This document shows positions 41,129 through 51,494 of a DNA stretch of 64,000 nucleotides, piece after piece. Position 1 is the stretch's first letter, and each line of letters begins with the position of its first letter. Under the pieces are notes generated by a model that did no database searches, was not told the DNA's origin, and was given only the letters and a program-made list of their open reading frames with translations. A program made the translations under genes and the position numbers. Source of the stretch: Ariolimax columbianus (taxonomy: Eukaryota; Mollusca; Gastropoda; Stylommatophora; Arionidae); NCBI GenBank assembly GCA_036924085.1, contig JAVGWX010000013.1, positions 57,639,652-57,703,651 of the forward strand. The letters run 5' to 3'.

Positions 41129-41510
41129 CAATCAATGCTCTTAAATGGATGTGAATGTTGGAAAATAACAAAAGCGTTGGAAAAGAGACTAAATGATTTT
41201 GAGAATAAATCGTGTCTTAGAAAACTGTGGAGCAAAGCTTAGAGGGATTCATAAACAACAAACCGTTTAGAGATGACACTAGAGAAGTCACTACACAGAA
41301 ATATGTTCCATCTCTCATCAAGAAACTATGGTGGACATACATCGGGCATGTTCTTAGAATGGGGAGCAGCAGACTTCTCCTGCAAGCGTTTATGTGGTCA
41401 CCACATAGTGGCTGGAAAAGAGGGAAACCTAAAGGAACTATTTCCAGAACAATCGCCAGAGAGTGCTCCATTAAAACTAAACTTCTTTATACTGGTTTAG
41501 AAGCCTATGT
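41129..41510 (+). pseudogene. LINE reverse transcriptase C-terminus
   Basis: Begins right after the S2 tail and reads 'LLNGCECWKITKALEKRLND' and 'FENKxCLRKLW', then in the open frame from 41227 'LIKKLWWTYIGHVLRMGS', 'LLLQAFMWSPHSGWKRGKPK' and 'GTISRTIARECS'. This is an RT thumb and C-terminal tail ('GHVLRM', 'KRGRPKETWRRTIE' in related elements). Interrupted by at least two frameshifts and internally shortened. It ends against an oppositely oriented CR1-type fragment. Confidence 0.83.
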
Positions 41511-41514
41511 TGAA

Positions 41515-42110
41515 TAAACAACCAGTTTCTTTTACTTCATTGGTCTAAAAATAGCTATGGATATCCAATCTATTATCGAATGCATTAACTGACACTGTCT
41601 CCACTATTTCGTGTGGCAGTGAATTCCAAGCATTCACCACTCTCTGACTAAAACAACGCTTCCTAATATCTAATCTGGACCTTTACATTCACCACTCTCT
41701 GGCTAAAACAACGCTTCCTAATATATAAGCTGGACCTTTACATTCACCACTCTCTGACTAAAACAACGCTTCCTAATCTAGACCTTTACATTCACCACTC
41801 TCTGACTAAAACAACGCTTCCTAATATCTAATCTGGACCTTTACATTCACCACTCTCTGACTAAAACAACGCTTCCTAATATCTAATCTGGACCTTTACA
41901 TTCACCACTCTCTGACTAAAACAACGCTTCCTAATATCTAATCTGGACCTTTACATTCACCACTCTCTGACTAAAACAACGCTTCCTAATCTGGATCTTT
42001 CTTTAATTAATTTGTAGGTGCGTCCACTTGTTCTTGTAGCCGGTTGGACATTGAAAAACTTGTTATAGTCTAATAGATCCTTTCCGTTGATTATCTTATG
42101 ATAGTTCATG
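41515..42110 (-). pseudogene. CR1/jockey-type RT C-terminus with internal amplification
   Basis: On minus from 42110: 'YHKIINGKDLLDYNKFFN', 'QPATRTSGRTYKLIKERSRL', then 'RLDIRKRCFSQRVVNAW' and 'NSLPHEIVETVSVNAFDNRL' and DIHSYF stop. This is the standard C-terminal block of CR1/L2-like RTs. The middle, which encodes 'LDxRKRCFSQRVVN', has been tandemly amplified about seven times (41630-41995). Confidence 0.87.
41630..41995. repeat. 55-bp minisatellite from CR1-type RT coding sequence
   Basis: About seven units with CTCTGACTAAAACAACGCTT, CCTAATATCTAATCTGGACC and TTTACATTCACCACT; one unit is shorter by an 11-base deletion. The unit is a segment of the surrounding RT C-terminal code. Confidence 0.95.
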
Positions 42111-42715
42111 AGGGCAATTTCAGTTGACCTTCAGTTCATGAGGGCAGTTTATGTTGACCTTCAGTTCATGAGGACAATTTCATTTGACCAACAGTTCATC
42201 GGGGCAATGTTAGTTGACCTTCAGTTTATGAGGACAATTTCAGTTGACCAACAGTTTAACGGGACAATTTCAGTAGGCATTCAGTTCATGGGGACAATTT
42301 CAGTTAACCAACAGTTCATGAGGACAATTTCAGTTGACCAACAGTTCATGAGGACAATTTCAGTTGACCAACAGTTCATGAGAACAATTTCAGTTGACCA
42401 ACAGTTCATGAGGACAATTTCAGTTGACCAACAGTTCATGAGAGCTATTTCAGTTGACCTTCAGTTTATGAGGACAATTTCAGTTGACCTTCAGTTCATG
42501 AGGACAATTTCAGTTGACCACCAGTTCATGAGGACAATTTCAGTTGACCAATAGTTCAGGAGGACAATTTCAGTTGACCAACAGTTCAGGAGGACAATTT
42601 CAGTTGACCAATAGTTCAGGAGGACAATTTCAGTTGACCAACAGTTCATGAGGACAATTTCAGTTGACCTTCAGTTCATGAGCACAATTTCAGTTGACCA
42701 ACAGCTCATAAGGAC
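42105..42715. repeat. 30-bp tandem array (about 20 units)
   Basis: Unit AGTTCATGAGGACAATTTCA plus GTTGACCAAC. Variants: CTTC for CAAC, CAGG for CATG. Since 30 is divisible by three, a 148-codon frame spans part of it; not a gene. Starts at the truncated 5' end of the minus-strand CR1 fragment. Confidence 0.95.
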
Positions 42716-43142
42716 AAGTTCGATTGTTCAACGGTTAAAGAGAACTAGGCCATAGCTCAAGGGTTCGCACGACAGCAGTTGTCGCGATCTAAGGGACCTA
42801 AAGTCCAAGCACAGAATTCAAAGTACCCCTAAGGAAATGTTAAGTGGTCCATGACCCTCTAAATAAATGTCCCATTGGGACAATTTCAGTAGTCAAAATG
42901 ACTCACGAGAATAGCCATGAGGACCAAGGACCACACGAGAACGGTTCTCACGTTATGACTCCAAATGTCCATCACGTGGGACGCGTTTTGTGTCTCTCCA
43001 AAACTTGGTTTCTTCTACATCCACCATTAATACACATATAACTAGCATTTACAATTGTAACATCTTACATACCAGAAGATATATATAGTTATATCCAAGG
43101 TCTTGGAGTACTGAAAAGCTAGTCCAGTCAAGTACAACAAAC
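42716..43142. other. No gene seen
   Basis: Diverged remains of the 30-bp array to about 42745, then sequence without recognisable similarity. Confidence 0.5.
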
Positions 43143-43858
43143 GAGGCGTGTTCAAATAAAACAGGATCTAACTGCAGCAAGTGAACATACGTACGATGCG
43201 CATGATGACGTCACTTCTGGTGTAATCATCACATACGAACCGTCAAGTTTGCAGAATATTATTATCCCCCAACTCATAGTTTCCTCAGCAGACCGTTGAA
43301 AACATGGCGGGTGTGATACGGAATCCGCCCAGAGTTGATCAGCTAGCGGTGATTCGGTTTCTAACAGCTGAAGGATGTCGACCAGTGTATGGTGACAAAT
43401 GTGTGTCGAAGACAACAGTTAAGAACTGGTCAACGATGTTTAAAAAATGACGTGAGTTAACGGCCGATCTTCCGAGACCAGGTCAGGCGCATGTTGTTGC
43501 GTCAAAAGATGCTTTCGTCAAAATTGATGCAGCAATTCGGGTGGACTGTCGCCGGAGCTTTCGTTCGCCACACTTTTGTCCCCATACACTACCTGCATTC
43601 TGCCATGAATGTCAACTGGTCGACATCCTTCAGCTGTTAGAAACAGAATCCCCACTGGCTGATCAGCTCTGGCCAGATTACAACCACCATGTTGTCAACG
43701 GTCTGCTGAGGGAACTATGAGTCTGAGGATAATGCAATTTTGCAAACTTGACGGTTGGTATCGGCTGGTTAAATCAGAAGTGACGTTATCATGCGCATCG
43801 TACGTATGTTCACTTGTTGCAGCTAGGTCCGGTTTCATTTGAACACTCCTCGTAGTAA
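43143..43858. mobile_element. Mariner-derived foldback element, copy 2
   Basis: Both ends are present. The left end GTGTTCAAATAAAACAGGAT, TGCAGCAAGTGAACATACGT, ACGATGCGCATGATGACGTC is mirrored on the right (GTTATCATGCGCATCGTACG, TATGTTCACTTGTTGCAG, TTTCATTTGAACACTCCTCG). Inside the left arm is a transposase start 'MAGVIRNPPRVDQLAVIRFL', 'TAEGCRPVYGDKCVSKTTVK' and 'NWSTMFKK', then in a shifted frame 'ELTADLPRPGQAHVVASK', the mariner N-terminal helix-turn-helix. The right arm carries the same 5' coding segment reversed. No catalytic domain. Total about 0.7 kb, so mobilisation would need a transposase from elsewhere. Confidence 0.87.
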
Positions 43859-44172
43859 CAAGGACGTCGCTTCAGGGTCAGACACAATACACTGACCAAG
43901 ACCACAATCTCTCTTCCATGTAGTGCTCCCTGGAAACAGGCTGTTTTCAAGGCAGCCTGGCTGACGAGATGTAGATCGATGGGATCCCTGCAGTAGTGTG
44001 CGCCACGCAGATGAAGTCAAGCATGGACCAACCGCCTGGAGGATCGCTGTCCACCTTCATCTGCATACTAGGGATGTAAGGAAACCTACTACAACCAGCC
44101 ACTTAACGTCCTTTTCAGGGCGCACTAAAGAGTAATCCTACTCATTGGGGTATTTAACAACAACAACCAACA
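43858..44172 (+). mobile_element. S2 element, one VNTR unit, body and CAA tail
   Basis: Begins GGACGTCGCTTCAGGGTCAG then ACACAATACACTGACCAAG, one VNTR-like unit. Body: AGTGCTCCCTGGAAACAGGC, GGCAGCCTGGCTGACGAGAT, TGGGATCCCTGCAGTAGTGT, CACCTTCATCTGCATACTAG, AACGTCCTTTTCAGGGCGCA, CTCATTGGGGTATTT, then CAACAACAACC. It abuts the foldback element. Confidence 0.9.
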
Positions 44173-44930
44173 TTCAAGACCTTCTGAGCGCTCTGTGTTC
44201 CTTGGATGGACCCGTAGACCCGGAATCGTAGAAACGCCACTGAAAATATGAGAACTCGATATCACTCAATTGGAAATTTCCGATTTCATCGAGCCCCTAA
44301 ATTCTCCCAGCACGTGATGTTTTTCCAACCTTAGATTGGCGACTCCACCCCTTCAAATTCCAGGTACTATCGGCATTTAATAAAGACAGCTCAGTATTTT
44401 AAACGCCCTGTGTTTGTCAACGTGTCAAGAGATTCAATAATGTAAATGGAAACAATTGAAACCTACTTTGTTAAAACCCTTTGAGTGGCACTAGAATAGC
44501 ACCATTTTAACGGTTCAGGTATTTCGTAAATGACTACAAAAGTGGGTTGTGCATGAGGTTAGCAGAACCTTCACGAGTTATTTTCATGCCAGACGGCAAT
44601 TGTTGCCATGGAACCCACCTTTAGCTTTGCTTACTGGATATTTGCACTAAAGAATGTTTTTACTATGACTAAAATAGTTTATAAAGTATCTTTGATCAAT
44701 AATTACTAGACCACGCTGCTAGTGCGAATCACAACCCTACTTAATACAATTGTACGACATGGTAGTGGGTGTAACTGATCTTTCTTTGTGTGTGGTTTGA
44801 TTAATGGTTTGTCTTTCTGGATTCCACTGCCCAAGAAACGCCCATGTCCACTTCAAACCGTAGTCTATTGGTAGATAACAGGACGTAATGACCAGTGTAT
44901 TGATGCGTGCGTATCTGTTTGTATATCTGT
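44173..44930. other. No gene seen
   Basis: About 750 bases without a recognisable motif, possibly single-copy host sequence. Confidence 0.5.
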
Positions 44931-44931
44931 T

Positions 44932-45228
44932 TGGGGCCGCTGTAGTTAATCGGTTAAGGCACTCGCCTTTCACGATGATGAAAGGAAACGGTGGGCGATC
45001 GAATCCCGCATCGAATAACGGGAGATAAGACCATAGTGCCTGCATCCTGATTTACCTCCAGTCGTCTCGACCAATAGTCTTGCCACTGATCCGAGGTAAC
45101 TCGGGATAAGAGATTGATGACCAGCGCATATTCTACCTCACTATAATCCAAATACAGCGGACATCACATTATTAAGACAGGGCGTCTGATGTTTTGGCCA
45201 TCATCGCTTCGCGATGGGTAATAACTTA
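44932..45228 (+). mobile_element. SINE-1, full-length copy
   Basis: Head GGGGCCGCTGTAGTTAATCG with A box TAGTTAATCGGTTAAGGC and B box GCGATCGAATCCC. Body: GCATCCTGATTTACCTCCAG, TCGTCTCGACCAATAGTCTT, GATCCGAGGTAACTCGGGAT, CCTCACTATAATCCAAATAC, and the 3' hairpin CATCATCGCTTCGCGATGGG. Best-preserved copy of the family here. Confidence 0.87.
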
Positions 45229-45332
45229 AATGTATCGGTTTAAAATGTGTTCAACTGTGGCAGTTTTACAGTACAGTAGTTTGACGTCTTTTACTTCACA
45301 TCATATGCTCCTAGCCCCATATCAATATTTGA

Positions 45333-45632
45333 GGGTCGCTGTAGTCATAGGAAAATGCAGTCACCACTCAAAGCGATGAGCGGCCATAGTGCGGGATGGA
45401 AGTTTCAAGGGAGGTAAGACCAGATTGCCTGGATCCTGAGTTACCTCTATTCGTCTCGACTGATCGTCTTGCCACTGATCCAAGTTAGCTGGGGAGAATA
45501 GAGTAAGGTTGATTATCAACGTAGTTTTTTTTTAAAACTCAGTATAATCCAAATACATCGGATGTTACATCATCAAGACAAGAAAGACCGCCTCATGCTG
45601 GCGCCTTCATCGTTTGCGATGAGCAACTAACG
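45333..45632 (+). mobile_element. SINE-1 copy with decayed head
   Basis: Begins GAGGGTCGCTGTAGTCATAG; the A box is degenerate and the B box is not clear. Body: GGATCCTGAGTTACCTCTAT, TCGTCTCGACTGATCGTCTT, CAGTATAATCCAAATACATC, CATCGTTTGCGATGAGCAAC. Lies about 100 bases after the previous copy in the same orientation. Confidence 0.82.
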
Positions 45633-46154
45633 TTTTGGAAACTTTAAAAAAAAAGTAGGTATTAAAGATAATATGAGCCTGTCATAGCTGTATAAGCAAG
45701 TCAGCAGTACCATTCACAGCCAGAGGCCATATTTAGTTCTTCTGTAGGAACTCATGTGACAAATCACTTCAATTCCTGGAAACGAAGATTCTTCGTATTC
45801 GTATGCGCCTAAGTGGTGATAAGGAGTGCCTCTGCAGTGTTTAAACTACATATTTCCGACACCCACGTAGAATAAACGACGCAAGAAGTGCTTTCAGCCT
45901 GTAAAATGCCTCTCACATAGGAGCGTTATGCGTCGTTATATGGTGCCTGGAGATTTGCTGAAACGGTCAATGGTTAGGTCAGTTGTATCAACTGGTAGGA
46001 GGGTGAGAAAAGTGCGGAGGGGCGCAGGGAGGTGGGCGGGGAGTGGGCTGGGTTATGGAAATGTTTATTAAATGTGGCCCGGGGGGCGGGAGAGTCGTGA
46101 AATGGAATGTTTACTCCATCTTCTTCTTCGACGACTTCTTCTTCTTCTCATTTC
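45633..46154. other. No gene seen
   Basis: Includes a G-rich patch at 46000-46095 and a CTTCTTC run at 46118-46150 just before the next array. Confidence 0.5.
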
Positions 46155-47310
46155 TTCAACTGATGCTTCTAGACCGATGAGGGTCACGACCAACTGATGC
46201 TGTGCTTCTAGACCGGTGAGGGTCACGACCAACTGATGCTGTGCTTCTAGACCGGTGAGGGTCACGACCAACTGATGCTGTGCTTCTAGACCGGTGAGGG
46301 TCACGACCAACTGATGCTGTGCTTCTAGACCGGTGAGGGTCACGACCAACTGATGCTGTGCTTCTAGACCGGTGAGGGTCACGACCAACTGATGCTTCTA
46401 GACCGGTGAGGGTCACGACCAACTGATGCTGTGCTTCTAGACCGGTGAGGGTCACGACCAACTGATGCTTCTAGACCGGTGAGGGTCACGACCAACTGAT
46501 GCTGTGCTTCTAGACCGGTGAGGGTCACGACCAACTGATGCTGTGCTTCTAGACCGGTGAGGGTCACGACCAACTGATGCTTCTAGACCGGTGAGGGTCA
46601 CGACCAACTGATGCTGTGCTTCTAGACCGGTGAGGGTCACGACCAACTGATGCTTCTAGACCGGTGAGGGTCACGACCAACTGATGCTGTGCTTCTAGAC
46701 CGGTGAGGGTCACGACCAACTGATGCTGTGCTTCTAGACCGATGAGGGTCACGACCAACTGATGCTGTGCTTCTAGACCGGTGAGGGTCACGACCAACTG
46801 ATGCTGTGCTTCTAGACCGGTGAGGGTCACGACCAACTGATGCTTCTAGACCGGTGAGGGTCACGACCAACTGATGCTGTGCTTCTAGACCGGTGAGGGT
46901 CACGACCAACTGATGCTTCTAGACCGGTGAGGGTCACGACCAACTGATGCTGTGCTTCTAGACCGGTGAGGGTCACGACCAACTGATGCTGTGCTTCTAG
47001 ACCGGTGAGGGTCACGACCAACTGATGCTTCTAGACCGGTGAGGGTCACGACCAACTGATGCTGTGCTTCTAGACCGGTGAGGGTCACGACCAACTGATG
47101 CTTCTAGACCGGTGAGGGTCACGACCAACTGATGCTGTGCTTCTAGACCGGTGAGGGTCACGACCAACTGATGCTGTGCTTCTAGACCGATGAGGGTCAC
47201 GACCAACTGATGCTGTGCTTCTAGACCGATGAGGGTCACGACCAACTGATGCTTCTAGACCGGTGAGGGTCACGACCAACTGATGCTATGCTTCTAGTCC
47301 GGTGAGGGTC
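46155..47310. repeat. 39/34-bp tandem array with 448-bp higher-order repeat
   Basis: Unit ACTGATGCTGTGCTTCTAGA plus CCGGTGAGGGTCACGACCA (39 bp) or the same without TGTGC (34 bp). The long/short order repeats exactly with a period of 448 bp: blocks 34-39-34-39-39 and 34-39-34-39-39-39-39 alternate twice. On minus the unit reads '..VVTLTGLEAQHQL..' and is continuous with the LINE RNase H tail at 47311, so it derives from the LINE C-terminal end. Confidence 0.96.
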
Positions 47311-47725
47311 ACGAGGGTATTGCGTTTCATGTCCCTCACAGGTTGTCAAGCAAGGTCGCTCCTCCGGGCTAGACTGGCTCTCTTTGGTCTGCATAAGTAG
47401 GAATGTCCTGCAGGACATGTTTTCTGGCGTCTGCTTGGGTCCTCCACAATCGCAAGTGACGGTGTCTCTGAGACCCGTTCGATGGAGGCGGGCCTTGAGT
47501 CTGCAATGTCCCGTTCTGAGCCTGAAGCTCTTCGTCTGCCCATCTCTGCGTATGTTGTCATTTTCTGGCTTGTATTCTATGTGCTGATCTCTCCATTTCG
47601 TTCTCATGTTTTGATTTATGAATGCCTTTGATTCTTCAATGCTCTGTGGATGGCGAGCCTGCATGCCACCACTTCCGGTTTACAAGCTCATCTGCCTTCT
47701 CGACTCCAATGATCCTACAAAGGGA
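47311..47725 (-). pseudogene. LINE RNase H C-terminus and Cys/His tail
   Basis: From 47725: 'IIGVEKADELVNRKWWHAG', then 'SIEESKAFINQNMRTKWRDQ', 'FRLRTGHCRLKARLHRTGL' and 'TCDCGGPKQTPENMSC' (a knuckle with the His changed to Asn), ending near 'LLMQTKESQSSPEERPC' in one frame and 'GGATLLDNL'-like in another. It is the end of an RNase H LINE related to LINE-B. The last codons merge into the array. Upstream RNase H strands are missing. Confidence 0.85.
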
Positions 47726-47984
47726 CTGTAGGACTAAATATTTTTTGTTTGTTTTTGTTGGGAGGAGAAGAAAAAGAGGACGGGGGAAATCAATCTATGT
47801 GATGGTTTGAATGATTGTTTTTCTTCTAGTTTTGGATGGTGAAAATCTGGTTTGGTGGATCGGGACCGTCCATTTGTCGAAAATGGAACACATGAAGACG
47901 TAGAAGGACCCACAGAGTTGCAGCAACATTTGTTGAGAATCATAAACGTAGGGAATGGGATCAAGATGCTGAGCAGCGCATGAG

Positions 47985-48315
47985 CTGCAGTGGTCAGCGA
48001 CCCATAGCTGACGGCTAGCGTCAGGGCCAGTGAACCATAGCTGCCAAGACCCTTCTACACCTCCACGCGGTGATCCTGGATAACAGACTGCAGCAGGGCA
48101 GACTGGCTAAGGAGAAGGGATCGAAGAGGAAGGCTAACCCGGTATTCAAAAAATGATTGCTGAAGTCGGAGTGTTGGACCGAAAGGTGCACATATCGCAG
48201 CCAAGCTGTAAACTACGACACAACGCATTGCGTTCTCTGGACTACATTCTGCTACTTACCCTTTCAGGGTTTGGTAGTGGGAGGTTGAGAACGAATGAAG
48301 AAGAAGAAGATAAAC
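47985..48315 (+). repeat. R family, long copy in RNA sense
   Basis: Most complete R copy: one VNTR unit (GTCAGCGACCCATAGCTGAC, GGCTAGCGTCAGGGCCAGTG), CCAAGACCCTTCTACACCTC, GGTGATCCTGGATAACAGAC, GGCAGACTGGCTAAGGAGAA, AATGATTGCTGAAGTCGGAG, GTTGGACCGAAAGGTGCACA, ACTACATTCTGCTACTTACC, GTAGTGGGAGGTTGAGAACG and a GAAGAAGAAGA tail. No frame and no obvious polymerase III boxes. Confidence 0.9.
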
Positions 48316-48375
48316 GTAGGGAATGATTTACTAAAGACTAACTTTGTGTATAAAGGTTTCTCTAAATGCACACAC

Positions 48376-48845
48376 GCATCACCATGTTGCATGGCCTTTA
48401 TAGAGCGTCGCTACCATCACAGTCTGTCTGAAAGGAACTCTTTCCCTTGATAGAGCTCCAGACTCCACCACAGTCACTGACAGGCACTCCTGGATATCTT
48501 TATACCATCGTCTTCTTGGTCTAACCCTTCCTCTTTTGCCTGGCACCATACCTTCCATCACCGTTCTCTCAAGACCGTTGTGTCTCTTGATGTGACCAAA
48601 GTATTTACATTTTCTGTCCAAAATGGAATTGATAAACCAGTTCTCCTCTATGCTCAACTCTTGCCGAATGTGTACATTTATCTTTTTCTCCGTCCAGGGT
48701 ATTCTGAGGATCTTTCTGTAACATTTTAACATGAAGGGTTCGATTCTTTGTCTGGACGTTTTGGTAATCGTCCATGATTTGCAGCCATAAGCTGCCACAG
48801 GAAAAACACAGAATCTCAAGATTCTTACTTTTGTCATTTTGTTGG
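48376..48845 (-). pseudogene. LINE reverse transcriptase C-terminus, 152 codons open
   Basis: Uninterrupted frame 48837-48379: 'VRILRFCVFPVAAYGCKSWT', 'IEPFMLKCYRKILRIPWTEK', 'NVHIRQELSIEENWFINSIL', 'KYFGHIKRHNGLERTVMEGM', 'RGRVRPRRRWYKDIQECL', ending 'MVATLYKGHATW'. This is the thumb and complete C-terminal end of a non-LTR RT. It lacks palm and EN, being 5'-truncated. It faces the plus-strand LINE fragment at 48855 head-to-head. The open frame suggests a young insertion. Confidence 0.9.
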
Positions 48846-48854
48846 TGAACTGGA

Positions 48855-49410
48855 AGTTTCAAAACAGGTCAGAGAATTTAATTACCTGAATAGCGTGTTC
48901 ACACAAGATGGAAGACTGGATATAGAAGTGGAATCTAGAACACAGAAAGCTAATACGGTTTCTTGTCAGCTCTTACTATTACTCAGAGTGAAACACATTC
49001 CAATAAAGACAAAGAGACAGCTGATAAACAGTATTGTTGTACCAACTTTCTGCTACCAGTATCAGACATGGACAAGGCACAAGACAGAAAGATCAAGGTA
49101 TGCCAAATGAGGTGTTTGAGAAAGGCTGTCGGGGTCACAAGGATGGGTAAACTGAGAAAGGAAGTAATCAGACAGACGGTGGGTGCATCAGATACATAGA
49201 AAAACAGAGAATAAAATGGTTCGGACAACTGACAAGTAACCAACATCAAACATTAGGATTGCAGAGCAAGAGGGAGATCAAGAAAATGATGGATAGAAGG
49301 TGTCAGTGAGACATTGAAGAAACACTGAATAACAACAGGATCGACGACACATCTGGCACAAGACAGGAATCTACACCTCCTCACGGCGTCTACCGATACA
49401 AGTGTGTAGA
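48855..49410 (+). pseudogene. LINE reverse transcriptase C-terminus
   Basis: Reads 'VREFNYLNSVFTQDGRLDIE', 'VESRTQKANTVSCQLLLLL', 'HIPIKTKRQLINSIVVPTFC', then in the next frame 'DRKIKVCQMRCLRKAVGVTR' and 'KLRKEVIRQTVGASDT', and after stops 'ARGRSRKWWIEGVSETL' with 'LAQDRNLHLLTASTDTSV'. The thumb and C-terminal end are complete in order but split by at least three shifts or stops. The 3' end passes into a GAA-rich tract. The same family is on minus at 55031-55345. Confidence 0.87.
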
Positions 49411-49640
49411 AGAAGAAGAAGAAACACGGAGAAGACAAAGGAGATGACAAAAACAAAAGAAAAAGAAGAAGATAAAGAGGAGAGGAAGCAAATAAAGAAG
49501 AATTTAAAGAAGAATAAGATTGAAGAAGAAACAGAATAAGAAGAAAAAACGGAAACAGAAGATGATGAAGAAGAGGAAGAAACCGAAGAAGAAAAAGAAG
49601 AAGAGTGGAGGAAGCAAATAAAGAAAAAGAAGTTTTACTA
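49411..49640. repeat. GAA-rich purine tract, LINE tail
   Basis: About 230 bases of almost pure purine (AGAAGAAGAAGAAACACGG, GAAGAAGAGGAAGAAACCG). It directly follows the LINE 3' end at 49410 and is best read as its expanded and mutated tail. Confidence 0.85.
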
Positions 49641-49934
49641 CCAGACAAGTTGACCGAGAATAGCCAACAGCTTGAAGAGTTCTAACATACAGGACACACG
49701 CCTGACCTCTGGCCTACAAACGGCTGGGGTGTGTGGGGGCCAGCACGCCGACACGAGAGTCACTTTGCTACGCCCACCGCCGGCTTTTATCACACGTGTT
49801 TTGGAGCGACGTGTTTGTACACTGCCAACTATTGATTACTCCTGGGTGACCCGCCCACTTGGAGTGAGATCACCAAATGTTTAACACCGTATATTGGTAC
49901 GTCTTTCTTTTATTGACTTTATTGACAAAGACTT

Positions 49935-50290
49935 TGATACTTGGGAAAAGTGACAAGAAACTACGTGTCCAGACAGAAAAAAATGTATCAACTGCTGGAA
50001 CAGGTACAGAGTTTCTCCTATCTAGGTCATATAATAACGGAAGAAGGCTGAACTCCAAACAGATAAATCATAAAATTAAAATGAGAATTGTCAGGTGTTA
50101 TGTATACTCGTCACTACTTTATGACACAGAAACATGGACACTGGATATCAGGTTGGAAAAGAGCATTGAAGCCTTCGAAATGTGGGTATATAGAAGATTG
50201 TGTTTCATTTCTTGGAAAGAGAAGAAAACAAATGTGGAGCTATTGAAAAAGTTGGGAGTGAAAAAAAGATTTAAAGGAACCAACATAGAC
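49935..50290 (+). pseudogene. LINE reverse transcriptase thumb fragment
   Basis: 'VQSFSYLGHIITEEG' in one frame, then 'RRLNSKQINHKIKMRIVRCY', 'VYSSLLYDTETWTLDIRLEK', 'SIEAFEMWVYRRLCFISWKE' and 'KKTNVELLKKLGV' in the next. It corresponds to the palm-thumb region ('YLG..IT.DG...EI...I', 'EAFEMW.YRR...ISW..K.TN'). One frameshift lies near 50045. The C-terminal end after 'LGV' is missing. A different RT family from its neighbours. Confidence 0.87.
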
Positions 50291-50584
50291 AGCACACGGC
50301 GTGGTGACAGCAGTGGAGAAGAGGCCAGTAGTCCTCAGTCTAAAAACCCATGACTACTCCGGCAGTGGGAAAAAATTCGTTTGAAAGTAAAAACAAACAG
50401 TGGGAGAAAGTATGATTTTTCAAAAAGCTGAAAATATTAACGCACAATTATTTGTTTCATATCACTCTGGCTCGCTGTGTGTTGCACAATAAAAAACAAA
50501 ACATATCGTTACATAAAATATTCAATTTAATTCTCGTAAAAGGATATACTTTCAGGTGTAACGTTTTGTACGTTTTCAATAATG

Positions 50585-51185
50585 GTTTTAAAAGAAAAAC
50601 ATTAAAAATTGAAGACGGTTTTAATCATTTAACTTTGAAACAACAAAAAATTGAAGACGTTTTTAATCAAATAACTTTGAAACAACAAAGAATTGAAGAT
50701 GTTTTTAATCATATAACTTTGAAACAACAAAAAATTTAAGATCGTTTTAATCATATAACTTTGAAACAACAAAAAATTGAAGACGGTTTTAATCATATAA
50801 CGGTGAAACAACAAATAATTGAAGAGTTTTTAACATACAACTTTGAATTTAAAAAATTGAAGAGGTTTTTAACATACAACTTTAAAGAAAAAAAATTGAA
50901 GAGGTTTTTAACATACCACTTTGAAGAAAAAAATTGAAGAAGTTTTTAACATTCAACTTTGAAGAAAAAAATTGAAGCCGTTTAAACATACACCTTTTAA
51001 GAAAAAAAATTGAAGAGGTTTTTAACATACAACTTTGAAGAAAAATGTTAACATACAACTTTGAAGAAAAAAATTGATGACGTTTTCAACATACAACTTT
51101 GAAGAAAAAAAATTGAAGACGTTTTTAACATACAACTTTGTAGAAAAAAATTGAAGACGTTTTTAACATACACAATTGAAATTTT
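50585..51185. repeat. AT-rich 42-bp and ~37-bp tandem array
   Basis: First about five 42-bp units (GAAGACGGTTTTAATCATAT, AACTTTGAAACAACAAAAAATT). From 50820 come about ten 36-39 bp units with GAGGTTTTTAACATACAACT and GAAGAAAAAAATT. A step-wise shortening of the unit is visible along the array. Confidence 0.93.
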
Positions 51186-51229
51186 TTTTATGAGTGGTTC
51201 AGGAAAGAGATGGACGTCTTCGCCGGTCC

Positions 51230-51425
51230 CACACAGTACATTTTACCTGTCCCTGACTATCATAGTCCGATCAGTTTATTTGACCTAACCCTGACTATCA
51301 TAGTCCGATCAGTTTATTTGACATGACCCCAACTCACATAGATCGATCAGTTTATTTTACCTGTCCCTGACTGTCATAGTCCGATCAGTATATTCCACAT
51401 GCCCCTAACTAACATTATCATGTAT
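51230..51425. repeat. 46-bp repeat related to the S2 VNTR, reversed
   Basis: Four units of CCCTGACTATCATAGTCCGA plus TCAGTTTATTTGACCT. On minus this reads ACTGATCGGACTATGATAGT then CAGGG-CAGGTAAA, which is the S2 VNTR. No S2 body follows on minus. Confidence 0.85.
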
Positions 51426-51494
51426 CACTCTGATTCACAGTGTGTTGCCTAATTCATTGACTCAAATAATGTCAAACATACCGTTACACATCAT

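Noticed and set aside
44932..45010. tRNA gene
   Set aside because: Head of a SINE-1 copy; a ~220-base body with further copies follows.
46156..47279. Series of 64-106-codon Val/Thr/Leu-rich frames on minus
   Set aside because: Shadows of the 39/34-bp array.
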